Shown here: in pieces, positions 18,300 through 27,023 of the stretch
Layout: every line of letters starts with the position of its first letter
How positions within the stretch are numbered: position 1 is the stretch's first letter
Assembly (NCBI GenBank): GCA_046328715.1
Contig: JAXLWB010000009.1
Location: 62,001-126,000 of the forward strand
Reading direction: 5' to 3'
DNA length: 64,000 nucleotides
Source: JAXLWB01 sp046328715
GTDB lineage: Bacteria > Chloroflexota > Anaerolineae > Caldilineales > Caldilineaceae
Program-made: the position numbers and the translations under genes
The notes under the pieces: model-generated
Databases searched by the model: none
What the model was told of the DNA's origin: nothing
Seen by the model: the letters and a program-made list of their open reading frames with translations, nothing else

Positions 18300-19505
18300 A
18301 TGACTGCACAATCGATCCTTCTAACTGACAATTATTCCTCGCTCTTCGAGCAATTCGTGGGGCGCACGTTAAAGGCGTTGATGACTGCCAGCCAGGCAGA
18401 AGGGGAAACGCTGAGCGCAGCGACCCGCCATCGGGCGCTGCGTACGCTCGACTTTGCGTTAGAGTCAGTAGCGACCCAACTCGGTGCAGTCACATTGCTG
18501 GCCGAGATTGCACCAAAAATGGAGCAGGCTGGTCTACGCGAAGAATGGATTCCCTACTTGGAAATGGCGGTCCGGCTCAGCCGCAATCAACATGATGCAA
18601 ACCATGCAGGCGAGTTTGAGTTGCAAATTGGCACTCTCTACCGGATGATGGCCAAGTTCGATCAGGCGCTTCCCTGGCTAACAGCCAGCCGTCAAGATTT
18701 CCTCGCAAGCGGCAATCGCAAAGGCCAAGCCCGTGCCCTGAATGAAATTGCCTGGGTAGAACAGCTCAACAACCAATTTGAAAGAGCCAAAGAGCATGTG
18801 GAACAAGCGCTGGCGATGATTGATAAAAATGATGAGATTGAACGTGCTATGAGCTATCGTGTCCAAGGGGCAATCGCCGATCAAGAGCAGCGATGGAAAG
18901 AGGCAGAAAATTTTCATCGCAGTGCCTTGATGCTCTTCGAGCGACACAAGGATCGACGGAAGGCAGCCTGGTGCCGACAGAACCTGGCCTACTCGCTGCG
19001 CGAACAGAAACGCTTTGAAGAATCGATCTCAAATTATCAACGGGCCGCAGAAACTCTGCGCCAATTGGGCGATGATTATCACTGGTCGATTGTGCAGGTG
19101 GGTTTGGGGCACACGTATCTCAATGTAGGTGAATCGACCAAGGCGATGGCCTGTTTTCGAAGCGCAGAAAAAGTTGCATTGCGCCTCCATGACAGCTTGC
19201 AACTGGCCAGAATTTATACCAATCTTGGACTTATTTTGATGTCATTGAGTGACTATGCAGAAGCGGAACGTTCATTTCGTGCAGCAATGGATTGGTACGA
19301 AGCGCTAAAAGATCGGGGCTGGTATCTCAATGCAGTAGATGGATTAGCGATGACCTATCTTGCCCGCCAGCAATATGGGGATGCAATTGCTGTTTTGACA
19401 AAAGCAATTGCAATGTTACCTGAAGTAACAAATACACCAAACTATCACCATTTGCAGCAGTCTCTCCACGAACATCTGCGCCAAGCACAAGCCGCTTCAA
19501 CTTGA
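18300..19505 (+). CDS. TPR-repeat protein, partner of the NB-ARC NTPase
   Basis: A 401-residue helical protein with about eight tetratricopeptide repeats from residue about 95 to the end. Examples are LQIGTLYRMMAKFDQALPWL, NEIAWVEQLNNQFERAKEHV and NLGLILMSLSDYAEAERSFR. TPRs bind peptides or proteins, and in STAND systems they hold the NTPase inactive and sense the trigger. No enzyme motif or signal peptide is seen. The 63-bp spacing from the NB-ARC gene and the missing repeats in that protein suggest the two form one functional unit. ATG 18300 is the start used. Downstream lies a convergent small gene and a shared hairpin. Confidence 0.9.
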   Translation: MTAQSILLTDNYSSLFEQFVGRTLKALMTASQAEGETLSAATRHRALRTLDFALESVATQLGAVTLLAEIAPKMEQAGLREEWIPYLEMAVRLSRNQHDANHAGEFELQIGTLYRMMAKFDQALPWLTASRQDFLASGNRKGQARALNEIAWVEQLNNQFERAKEHVEQALAMIDKNDEIERAMSYRVQGAIADQEQRWKEAENFHRSALMLFERHKDRRKAAWCRQNLAYSLREQKRFEESISNYQRAAETLRQLGDDYHWSIVQVGLGHTYLNVGESTKAMACFRSAEKVALRLHDSLQLARIYTNLGLILMSLSDYAEAERSFRAAMDWYEALKDRGWYLNAVDGLAMTYLARQQYGDAIAVLTKAIAMLPEVTNTPNYHHLQQSLHEHLRQAQAAST

Positions 19506-19532
19506 GTCTAAGACAGTTGATACAAAAGTTGA

Positions 19533-19573
19533 CTGGCACTTTACTCACTAGGTTCAGCGAGTAAAAATGCCAA
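19533..19573. terminator. Hairpin between convergent genes
   Basis: CTGGCACTTTACTC (19533-19546) pairs with GAGTAAAAATGCCA (19559-19572) with one bulge. It lies between the stop codons of the TPR gene and the 53-residue peptide gene, so it may serve both strands. Confidence 0.5.
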
Positions 19574-19604
19574 TCACAGATTTGCATCCGAAGTTCAAAG
19601 CTGT

Positions 19605-19766
19605 CTAGCAGTGGCCACTTGTTCCTTGGCAGGCATGGGCGGTTGTTGCCAGCCATGCGGTTGCGCTGCTGCTGGTCAAAACGGGCAAATAGACGGCCAG
19701 CGCAATCAAAGCAGCGGCGATGATTACTTTCAGAGTTGTCAGAGTTGTGAGTGTTTGCTTGTTCAT
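19605..19766 (-). CDS. Small membrane or secreted peptide (53 aa)
   Basis: A short gene: ATG 19766, stop 19605. A good ribosome site (CTAGGAG, 9 nt upstream) supports it. The peptide begins MNKQTLTTLTTLKV, followed by a hydrophobic stretch IIAAALIALAVYLPVL, then a small-residue region (TSSSATAWLATTAHA) that looks like a signal-peptidase site. The tail HACQGTSGHC has two cysteines six residues apart. It could be a secreted disulfide peptide or a small membrane protein. It lies antisense to and between the effector-type genes, which makes a toxin, signal or immunity role thinkable, but nothing proves it. Confidence 0.55.
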   Translation of the reverse strand: MNKQTLTTLTTLKVIIAAALIALAVYLPVLTSSSATAWLATTAHACQGTSGHC

Positions 19767-20118
19767 TTCGATGATCTCCTAGGTTTAGAACGGAGTCCGT
19801 CAAGTTCGAGGATATCCCAGTGACCAGTATCGACTGATCACTGCTGCGCAGACGACCTCGACGAATCATACCGACGCCACTATTTTGCTGCATCTTCTAT
19901 CCGAAGTGTTGGCAGGGTTGCGCCGAGTTTGTGCTACATATTTGTGGAGTAAAAGCAAGGATCGGCGTACAAACAGCGCAGATTATACGAAGTAGAGCCG
20001 ATTTTTATGAGAAAGAGAGCCTCAGCCCTTTGCCTTAATCCGTATTATCTGCTTGCCACTCTTTTCTCACTCGGAAAAGTTGCTTCAAAAGTTCGGAGTT
20101 AGTGAAAGGCATGCTTGC

Positions 20119-21294
20119 ATGATAGAAGTGCAATTTGGCGAATTGCTGAGCGAAGTGTTGTTGCAGATCAAAGCTAAAACCAAACGCACTCTGGCTGCCT
20201 TGCAAGATGAGTTGGGTTATGCAGTGGGACGGGAGAGTGGTGGCAACTACATTGAGTACTTACGCAAAGGGCACATTCCAAGTGAGGTTGACGAATTAGA
20301 ACGGCTTGTTTATGCCCTGCTCAAGTTGGATCGCCAGCGTGAAACGTTAAACCAGACCATTTGCGGGCGTTTACTCAAGTTAGGCGGACATCCGCAGCCA
20401 GACGTATGCAGTCACGAATGGTTTGGAGAGGCCGATGAACAGGCACTGGGTGGTCTGCTCACGGAGATGAAACCCTTCGTGGTAGGCCCGCCGATCAAAC
20501 ATCCTCGCCAATTCTTTGGACGGAATCGTGAATTACGGCGCATCTTTAGTAGTTTGCGGCGCTCGCCCCTGGAGCACTATGCCATCCTTGGCAAGCGGCG
20601 CAGTGGTAAAAGCTCTCTGCTGCACTACCTGCGGACCATCACGACCACGCTGCCGAGTGAACTACGGGTGGGTCAAAAACAGGATTGGTTGGTTACGCCA
20701 GCTGCTTTCCGTTGGGTTTATATTAACTTTGAAGACGCAACCCTGCTACGGCTCGACGGATTAATCCGGCACATACTCACCGGGTTGCGCATTCCTGTGC
20801 CAGCCGAATGTAGCCTGCATCAGTTGATTACGCTGCTCAAAGAGGAAGATTGGCGACGACCTGGGATCATCCTGATGGATGAGTTAAGTGCTGGCCTGGC
20901 GGCACCAGAGTTAGATAAATACTTTTGGCAGAGTTTGCGTGCACTTGTCAGTGCCGACATGGAAAATCGCATCGCCTTTATCGTTGCCACCCATGACAAT
21001 TCGTTCCAGCTTGCAAACGAACACGGGATGACATCGCCCTTCTTCAATATATTTAACACAATAAAGTTGGGACCCTTAAACGAAGAGGAATCGCTAGAGC
21101 TAATAGGCTCGTCGTCGATTCCATTTTCTGCTGCGGATTCCAGTTGGATTTACCAAGCAAGTCAGGGATGGCCTGTCATGTTACAGATCCTTTGTGCTGA
21201 ACGACTTTTTGCTTTAGAAAATGGCGAAACAGGTGACAGCTGGCGACGTGAAGCCCAAAGCAAGCTCGCCCCCTATCGCTATCTTTTTGATTAG
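20119..21294 (+). CDS. P-loop ATPase with N-terminal helical/XRE-like domain
   Basis: A 391-residue protein. Residues 1-60 form a helical, HTH-like segment (TLAALQDELGYAVGRESGGNYIEYLRKG) resembling the N-termini of bacterial STAND regulators. A FGRNREL motif then starts the ATPase, followed by the P-loop GKRRSGKSSL (158-167) and Walker B GIILMDEL. The C-terminal half has ATPase lid features but no repeats. A TTG-start frame at 20053 is possible; ATG 20119 is favoured because GAAAGG lies 9 nt upstream and the HTH starts there. It precedes a second, distinct ATPase gene by about 110 bp. Target and trigger are unknown. Confidence 0.82.
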   Translation: MIEVQFGELLSEVLLQIKAKTKRTLAALQDELGYAVGRESGGNYIEYLRKGHIPSEVDELERLVYALLKLDRQRETLNQTICGRLLKLGGHPQPDVCSHEWFGEADEQALGGLLTEMKPFVVGPPIKHPRQFFGRNRELRRIFSSLRRSPLEHYAILGKRRSGKSSLLHYLRTITTTLPSELRVGQKQDWLVTPAAFRWVYINFEDATLLRLDGLIRHILTGLRIPVPAECSLHQLITLLKEEDWRRPGIILMDELSAGLAAPELDKYFWQSLRALVSADMENRIAFIVATHDNSFQLANEHGMTSPFFNIFNTIKLGPLNEEESLELIGSSSIPFSAADSSWIYQASQGWPVMLQILCAERLFALENGETGDSWRREAQSKLAPYRYLFD

Positions 21295-21402
21295 CAAGGG
21301 GTAAACCATCTTCCAGTCTTTCGATTTCCTCAGTTGTACCATTGGTCTCAAACAGACAATCGCCCGTGGCTAAAGTATATAAGCGCATGATCCAAAAATG
21401 AA

Positions 21403-22554
21403 GTGATCGAGGAGATCTCCAATCCGTATACCGTCGGTGTACCACTCAGTCATTTTCAATCAAGCTTTGTCGGCCGCGCAGAAATCGTCTTGCGCATCCA
21501 AGCTTGGTCACGCTCCGCAGTTTACTCTCCCCTGCTGATCTATGGCCCACGCCGCATGGGCAAAACATCCCTACTTCGCAATTTGCAACGGCTGCTGCCT
21601 CGACAGGTGGCATTCGTGGTGATCGATCTGCAAGGAGTGTCAGCCCTAGCAACAGATTTTGCAGGGTTTCTTACCGCCCTGGCCAGTGAAATTACCCGAT
21701 CCATCCTGTTCACTCGAAATATTATGTTGCCACGCTTAAGCCTGAAGTCCACGCTGGACAACCCACAAGAGAGCTTTGATCAGTGGATGACGGTATTGGT
21801 CTCTACGCTTTTACTTCATGGCATTGATACCCTGGTATTGGCCTTGGACGAATTTGAAGCGCTTGATATCGCTATTCAGGATAAACAGCTAGGCGAGGAA
21901 AATGTACTTGGCACATTGCGTCAATTGATCGAGCATCACCCGCAAATCAAACTATTATTGGCAGGCGCACATGCCTTGGAGGAGATTCAAGGATGGTCAA
22001 ATTACTTGAGAAACGCGCAGACGCTCCACCTGAGTTATCTGACAACAGGTGAGGCACGCTTGCTGATTGAACGGCCAATGAAGGATTCTGCTCTCAAGTA
22101 TGAACCTGCTGCGGTAGCACGGGTTCTCCATCTGACCCATGGACATCCTTATCTGGTTCAGCTCGTGTGCTCGGAACTCATGCATCTGAAAAATGAGCAA
22201 ACCACAAAGCTACGCCATCACATAACCGAGAACGACATTCAGCTTGCCCTGCCCGACATACTCTTACGTGGCAGTCAGTTTTTTGCTGAGATTGAAGAAA
22301 ATCAGGTGAATCCTGAGGGTTGCCACCTCTTATATTGGATTGCGAGGCGAGGTTATTGTAGACTTGCCGACTTGCAGACATTAGCCAAACGCCACGGGCA
22401 ATGCCTGCAAGTTGAGGAGGCTCTGACACAGATGATTCAGCGCGGAACCCTTGAACTCCGAGCTGGTTACTATCACTTTCAAGTGGAGTTAGTCCGCATG
22501 TGGTTCGCAGGTAATGAGTCAGTAGGACAGTGTACTAACCCACTGTCCTACTGA
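21403..22554 (+). CDS. AAA-type ATPase (archaeal ATPase/STAND-like)
   Basis: A 383-residue ATPase. FVGRAEIVLRI precedes the P-loop GPRRMGKTS (48-56). VIDLQG and LALDEFEAL follow as sensor-like and Walker B motifs, then GAHALEEIQGW. The C-terminal 100 residues form winged-helix domains (YWIARRGYCRLADLQTLAKR). It starts at GTG 21403 without a good ribosome site. Its last 11 residues (SVGQCTNPLSY) are encoded by a 15-bp perfect palindrome, so the natural C-terminus has been extended by an inserted hairpin. This architecture is common in conflict-system ATPases, but no specific function can be given. Confidence 0.83.
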   Translation: MIEEISNPYTVGVPLSHFQSSFVGRAEIVLRIQAWSRSAVYSPLLIYGPRRMGKTSLLRNLQRLLPRQVAFVVIDLQGVSALATDFAGFLTALASEITRSILFTRNIMLPRLSLKSTLDNPQESFDQWMTVLVSTLLLHGIDTLVLALDEFEALDIAIQDKQLGEENVLGTLRQLIEHHPQIKLLLAGAHALEEIQGWSNYLRNAQTLHLSYLTTGEARLLIERPMKDSALKYEPAAVARVLHLTHGHPYLVQLVCSELMHLKNEQTTKLRHHITENDIQLALPDILLRGSQFFAEIEENQVNPEGCHLLYWIARRGYCRLADLQTLAKRHGQCLQVEEALTQMIQRGTLELRAGYYHFQVELVRMWFAGNESVGQCTNPLSY

Positions 22555-22555
22555 C
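22518..22555. terminator. 15-bp perfect palindrome between convergent genes
   Basis: Arms 22518-22532 and 22541-22555 with an 8-nt loop. It overlaps the 3' end of the ATPase gene and sits 13 bp from the stop of the aminotransferase gene. It is likely a bidirectional terminator of the heptad-word type. Confidence 0.65.
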
Positions 22556-22567
22556 TGTACTGCTTCT

Positions 22568-23848
<1,281 letters not shown>

Positions 23849-23883
23849 ACTTCAAAATACGGCTCTCCAGGCCGGAAATCAAT

Positions 23884-23962
23884 GACAAGATGAAGGGATG
23901 ACAGGATGACAAGGTGACAGGATGAAGTGTAACAAAGCATCTTGTCATCCGGTCATCTTGTC
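23884..23962. repeat. Word-type inverted repeat (GACAAGATG family)
   Basis: A left arm of ATGACAAG/GTGACAGG words and a complementary right arm (catcttgtcatccggtcatc) form an imperfect long hairpin upstream of the aminotransferase, in a 342-bp gap. Related words recur near 14005 and 44397. Confidence 0.6.
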
Positions 23963-24089
23963 GATTTTTACAAAGGGAGCAGATCGAACTTCCGGTGAGG
24001 CGCCGATTCCACACGTTGCAATCCGGTTAGCTTGCGACGTGCCGGCTGGTTGCTGAGGCGAGGCCGCCAAAACTATGGGCCAACAGGAA

Positions 24090-24190
24090 TTGCGGGTTGC
24101 GGGTTGCGGATTGCGGATTGCAAACGCTTATGCTGTACAATTTGCAACACACAACTCGAAATCCGAAATCCGAAATCCGAAATCCGAAAT
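24090..24190. repeat. Two heptad arrays: TTGCGGG/A x5 and AATCCGA x4
   Basis: From 24090 five tandem 7-nt words (TTGCGGG twice, TTGCGGA twice, TTGCAAA). From 24160 four perfect AATCCGA heptamers abut the gatA stop codon. No open frame or promoter is evident in the 342-bp gap; it mainly holds repeats. Confidence 0.75.
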
Positions 24191-25651
24191 TCATAACACT
24201 GGCTTCCTTGTATGCCACTCTGTAGACTGCTCGTAGGCGTGGGCGGCACGCAAAATCACATCCTCGCCCAGGTGCGGACCGATCAGTTGCAAGCCGATGG
24301 GCAAATTGTTCTGGTCGAAGCCACAGGGCACGCTGATGCCACACATGCCGGCCACGTTAAGGCTGATGGTGAAGATGTCACTCAGATACATCTCCAACGG
24401 GTCATCGGTCTTTTCACCGATTTTGAAGGCCGTGGTCGGTGCAACGGGGCAGGCGATCACATCTACAGACGTAAAGGCTTCTTCAAAGTCGCGCTTGATT
24501 AGCGTGCGTACTTGTTGGGCTTTGAGATAGTAGGCATCGTAGTAGCCAGCACTGAGTGCGTAGGTGCCCAACATGATGCGTCGTTTGACCTCGGCCCCAA
24601 AGCCTTGACCTCGCGTCTGGCGGAAATTATCAAACATGCCGTCGGCATTGGCGCTAAAACCAAAGCGCACGCCATCGTAGCGAGCCAGGTTAGAACTGGC
24701 TTCCGGCGTGGCAATCAGATAATAGACAGGCAATGCCTTTTCCGAATTGGGCAGGCTGATCGGGATAACCTCAGCGCCTAGAGATTCCAGATGCATCACG
24801 GCACTGCGCACCGCTTGCTCGACTTCGGGCTGCATCCCGTCAATGAAATACTCCTTGGGCAGCCCAATACGTAAGCCATCAACTTTTCCGGTCAACGCCT
24901 TGGTGTAATCGGGAACCGGGGCAGGCAGACTGGTGCTATCCAAACGATCTTGACCTGCCATCACGCCCAGGAGGATGGCTGCATCGCGCACATCTTTGGT
25001 CATGGGACCGATTTGGTCGAGGCTGCTACCATAGGCGACCAAGCCAAAGCGACTGATGCGCCCATAGGAAGGTTTCAGCCCGACAATGCTACACAGTGAG
25101 GCCGGTTGGCGAACACTTCCACCGGTATCCGTGCCAAGCGCGCCCAGCACCATATCCGACGCCACCGCCGCCGCCGAGCCGCCGCTGCTACCACCAGGCA
25201 CTCGGCTGAGGTCCCAGGGATTGCGAGTAACGAAGTAGCCGCTGTTTTCGGTGCTCGATCCCATTGCAAATTCGTCACAATTGAGCTTACCCAACAGAAC
25301 CATGCCCGCATTCTGAAGCCGTTGTACAGCGGTTGCTGTGAAGGGTGGCTTAAAACCTTGCAGGATCTTACTGCCACAGGTGGTTTGAATGCCCTCGGTG
25401 GCAAGCACATCTTTGATCGCCAAGGGTACACCCAGTAGCGGTGCGTCATCACCATTCGCCCGGCGACGATCCGCAGCTTCGGCATCTGCCAGCGCCCGCT
25501 CTGGTGTCACAGTGAGATAGGCTTGTATCTTGCCATCCAGTGCTTCGGTGCGAGCCAGCAATGCTTCGGTTAACTCGACCGAGCTAAATTCCCCTTTGCG
25601 CAAACCGTCAAGTGCGTCGTGGATGGTGAGAGAGTGGAGTTGTGTGGTCAT
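24191..25651 (-). CDS. gatA: Asp-tRNA(Asn)/Glu-tRNA(Gln) amidotransferase subunit A
   Basis: A 486-residue amidase-signature enzyme that releases ammonia from Gln or Asn for tRNA-dependent transamidation. The catalytic triad Lys80 (GVPLAIKDVL), cis-Ser155 (GGSSGGSAAAVA) and Ser179 (GTDTGGSVRQPAS) matches GatA numbering almost exactly. Length is normal. It lies 61 bp after gatC on the same strand, with a 21-bp palindrome in the gap; gatB is not in the window. A promoter, leader peptide and two terminator-like hairpins ahead of gatC suggest the pair is controlled by attenuation. The start is ATG 25651. Confidence 0.97.
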   Translation of the reverse strand: MTTQLHSLTIHDALDGLRKGEFSSVELTEALLARTEALDGKIQAYLTVTPERALADAEAADRRRANGDDAPLLGVPLAIKDVLATEGIQTTCGSKILQGFKPPFTATAVQRLQNAGMVLLGKLNCDEFAMGSSTENSGYFVTRNPWDLSRVPGGSSGGSAAAVASDMVLGALGTDTGGSVRQPASLCSIVGLKPSYGRISRFGLVAYGSSLDQIGPMTKDVRDAAILLGVMAGQDRLDSTSLPAPVPDYTKALTGKVDGLRIGLPKEYFIDGMQPEVEQAVRSAVMHLESLGAEVIPISLPNSEKALPVYYLIATPEASSNLARYDGVRFGFSANADGMFDNFRQTRGQGFGAEVKRRIMLGTYALSAGYYDAYYLKAQQVRTLIKRDFEEAFTSVDVIACPVAPTTAFKIGEKTDDPLEMYLSDIFTISLNVAGMCGISVPCGFDQNNLPIGLQLIGPHLGEDVILRAAHAYEQSTEWHTRKPVL

Positions 25652-25665
25652 GTGGTTTTCATTAG

Positions 25666-25710
25666 GTCATTGGGTATTGGGTAATTAGGAATTACTCAGT
25701 ACCCAATGAC
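25666..25710. repeat. 21-bp palindrome in the gatC-gatA gap
   Basis: Arms 25666-25686 and 25690-25710 pair over 21 positions, two of them G-U in one strand's RNA, with a 3-nt loop. It is built from ATTGGGT-like heptads and ends about 15 nt before the gatA start. It might tune gatA relative to gatC expression. Confidence 0.7.
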
Positions 25711-25712
25711 GA

Positions 25713-26003
25713 TTATTCTTCAAAAACCGCCCGCACCCGAAAGAATCCATCGGCACTATCAGGCGCATTGGCGAGTGCTTGTTCGTTGCTAAGACAGGGT
25801 TCTGGCACATCCTCGCGCATCACATTTTCTAAATCTAGCACATAGGGTGTGGGCGGGACGTGGCTGGTGTCAATGGCGAGTAGGTGCTCGGCGTATTCCA
25901 AGATGGCCGAAAGTTGCCCCGCATATTGATTGACCTCTTCATCACTCAGTGCCAATTTTGCCAACTCGGCAACGTGACGAACTTCGTCGGTGGTGAGTCG
26001 CAT
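25713..26003 (-). CDS. gatC: Asp-tRNA(Asn)/Glu-tRNA(Gln) amidotransferase subunit C
   Basis: A 96-residue GatC. This small subunit wraps around GatA and stabilises the GatCAB complex. Sequence: MRLTTDEVRHVAELAKLAL near the start, the helical LSAILEYAEHLLAIDT, then VPPTPYVLDLENVMREDVP and a C-terminal FFRVRAVFEE, all matching the family (the usual ending is FFRVPRVLE). The ribosome site TGAGGA is 4 nt from ATG 26003. The T-run of a terminator-like hairpin reaches almost to it, so folding of the leader will affect initiation as well as transcription. Confidence 0.95.
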   Translation of the reverse strand: MRLTTDEVRHVAELAKLALSDEEVNQYAGQLSAILEYAEHLLAIDTSHVPPTPYVLDLENVMREDVPEPCLSNEQALANAPDSADGFFRVRAVFEE

Positions 26004-26022
26004 AAATCCTCATCTAAAGAAA

Positions 26023-26051
26023 ACGTCGTGGAATCTTGTTTTCCACGACGT
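26023..26051 (-). terminator. Second attenuator hairpin before gatC
   Basis: Arms 26023-26033 and 26041-26051 (11 bp, perfect). On the minus strand TTTTCTTT follows. It ends about 20 nt before the gatC start. Confidence 0.75.
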
Positions 26052-26072
26052 CGTTGGTGAGCACTACCAAAC

Positions 26073-26102
26073 AAAAACGCCGTGGAGTGCGTCCACGGCG
26101 TT
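26073..26102 (-). terminator. First attenuator hairpin before gatC
   Basis: Arms 26076-26086 and 26092-26102 (11 bp) with a 5-nt loop. On the minus strand TTTTTGTTT follows. Its arms are nearly identical to those of the second hairpin, so 1:2/3:4 and 2:3 or 1:4 pairings are all possible. Confidence 0.75.
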
Positions 26103-26120
26103 GGGTTTCTACGATTCCCA

Positions 26121-26207
26121 TCACCTGGACGCGTTAGTTGCTGCTGCTGCGTTTGCGGCTGCCGATGCTGCGTTGTTCAGGTGTTGGAAACAAGTTGATG
26201 TCTGCAT
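26121..26207 (-). CDS. Candidate leader peptide of the gatCA attenuator (28 aa)
   Basis: A short open frame, ATG 26207 to TGA 26121, lies between the promoter (26246-26274) and the two terminator-like hairpins. Its C-terminal part reads NNAASAAANAAAATNASR. In total it has four Asn and two Gln codons and ten Ala codons. GatCAB makes Asn-tRNA(Asn) and Gln-tRNA(Gln) in organisms lacking the direct synthetases, so ribosome stalling here could report the supply of its own products. The ribosome site is weak (cgaga just before ATG), so translation is inferred, not shown. Confidence 0.5.
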   Translation of the reverse strand: MQTSTCFQHLNNAASAAANAAAATNASR

Positions 26208-26245
26208 GTCTCGATCAATGAGAGTGAGATTACAAAGTAGTAGGG

Positions 26246-26274
26246 AGTATAGCTACGTCCGTTACGATTGTCAA
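26246..26274 (-). promoter_or_regulatory. Near-consensus sigma70 promoter for gatC-gatA
   Basis: On the minus strand: -35 TTGACA (26274-26269), a 17-nt spacer, -10 TATACT (26251-26246). The leader to gatC is about 235 nt. Confidence 0.85.
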
Positions 26275-26315
26275 ACCGATTGGTAGACGGGTGCAAAAAT
26301 GGCAACGACTTAGCG

Positions 26316-26798
26316 CTACTGGGTTTGGAGAATTTGTTGAAATCCTGTACCTTTTCTCCAAATAACGTCATTCGACAATTGGGTAATGCGCCAACCTTGG
26401 GACGTCATCACCGCTTTGCCCGATAGGACGCCACCTGCTAAGAAGTAGTTGTCATTCGGATGAGATGTTGGATCGCCGAGTCCTTCGGCCCATAGGTGCA
26501 TGGCAACCAAATTTCCCCGGAATTCTGCTTGCCCGTGGTCGTGGAGTGTAACGATCACGCCACCCGTCATATGCTGTGTGGCCCTAAACCGTACAAAGCT
26601 TTTCCTGTGGCTTTCGCCAATAGGTTGCGGCCCGATCGTCTCTGCACCATTGGGCCGCACAATGCGGGCGTTATCCGCAAAAATAAGGTGCATGGTCGTT
26701 GCATCAAAGTCCTTCTGGTCTAGCGCCCTAAAATACCTGTTGAGTAGTTCCGTAATTTCGGCTTTATTTACGAAAGCCTCAACCTTCTCATGCTCCAT
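26316..26798 (-). CDS. SnoaL-like/NTF2-fold protein
   Basis: A 160-residue single-domain protein of the SnoaL_4/NTF2-like superfamily. The N-terminal helices contain EITELLNRYFRALDQKDFDA, followed by FADNARIV and later VAMHLWAEGLGD, the pattern of a cone-shaped fold with an internal pocket. Family members are ketosteroid-isomerase-like enzymes, dehydratases or binding proteins; the substrate is unknown. An 18-bp perfect palindrome lies just upstream, between a possible -10 and the start codon, suggesting repressor control. The gatC promoter lies about 40 bp downstream. Confidence 0.82.
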   Translation of the reverse strand: MEHEKVEAFVNKAEITELLNRYFRALDQKDFDATTMHLIFADNARIVRPNGAETIGPQPIGESHRKSFVRFRATQHMTGGVIVTLHDHGQAEFRGNLVAMHLWAEGLGDPTSHPNDNYFLAGGVLSGKAVMTSQGWRITQLSNDVIWRKGTGFQQILQTQ

Positions 26799-26823
26799 AA
26801 ACTTTTGCCCCCACTTAAACGAT

Positions 26824-26841
26824 AGACATCTATAGATGTCT
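26824..26841. promoter_or_regulatory. 18-bp perfect palindromic operator
   Basis: AGACATCTATAGATGTCT, a perfect palindrome, lies 26 bp upstream of the SnoaL-like gene start. On the minus strand TATACAAA is just before it, so a bound repressor would cover the transcription start. No cognate regulator is adjacent. Confidence 0.6.
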
Positions 26842-27023
26842 CGTTTTGTATAAAGTACACTTCAGGCCAACAGTCATCTACGGGGCAAACATTACATCAC
26901 GTATGTAAACTGAAACTAAATCTCTACGGGTACTATGCCGAAAGGTGCTTCACACGCCAAAATTCCATAGAAGATAATCCCAAAGCCACAACGTCGCCTC
27001 TCCGAAAATCGCACTGACAATGC

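Noticed and set aside
24090..24190. Tandem repeats resembling a degenerate CRISPR array.
   Set aside because: Units are only 7 nt and contiguous, with no spacers and no cas genes nearby.
25990..26286. Plus-strand 98-codon frame across the gatC leader.
   Set aside because: It crosses both attenuator hairpins and the promoter of the opposite strand; composition is not protein-like.
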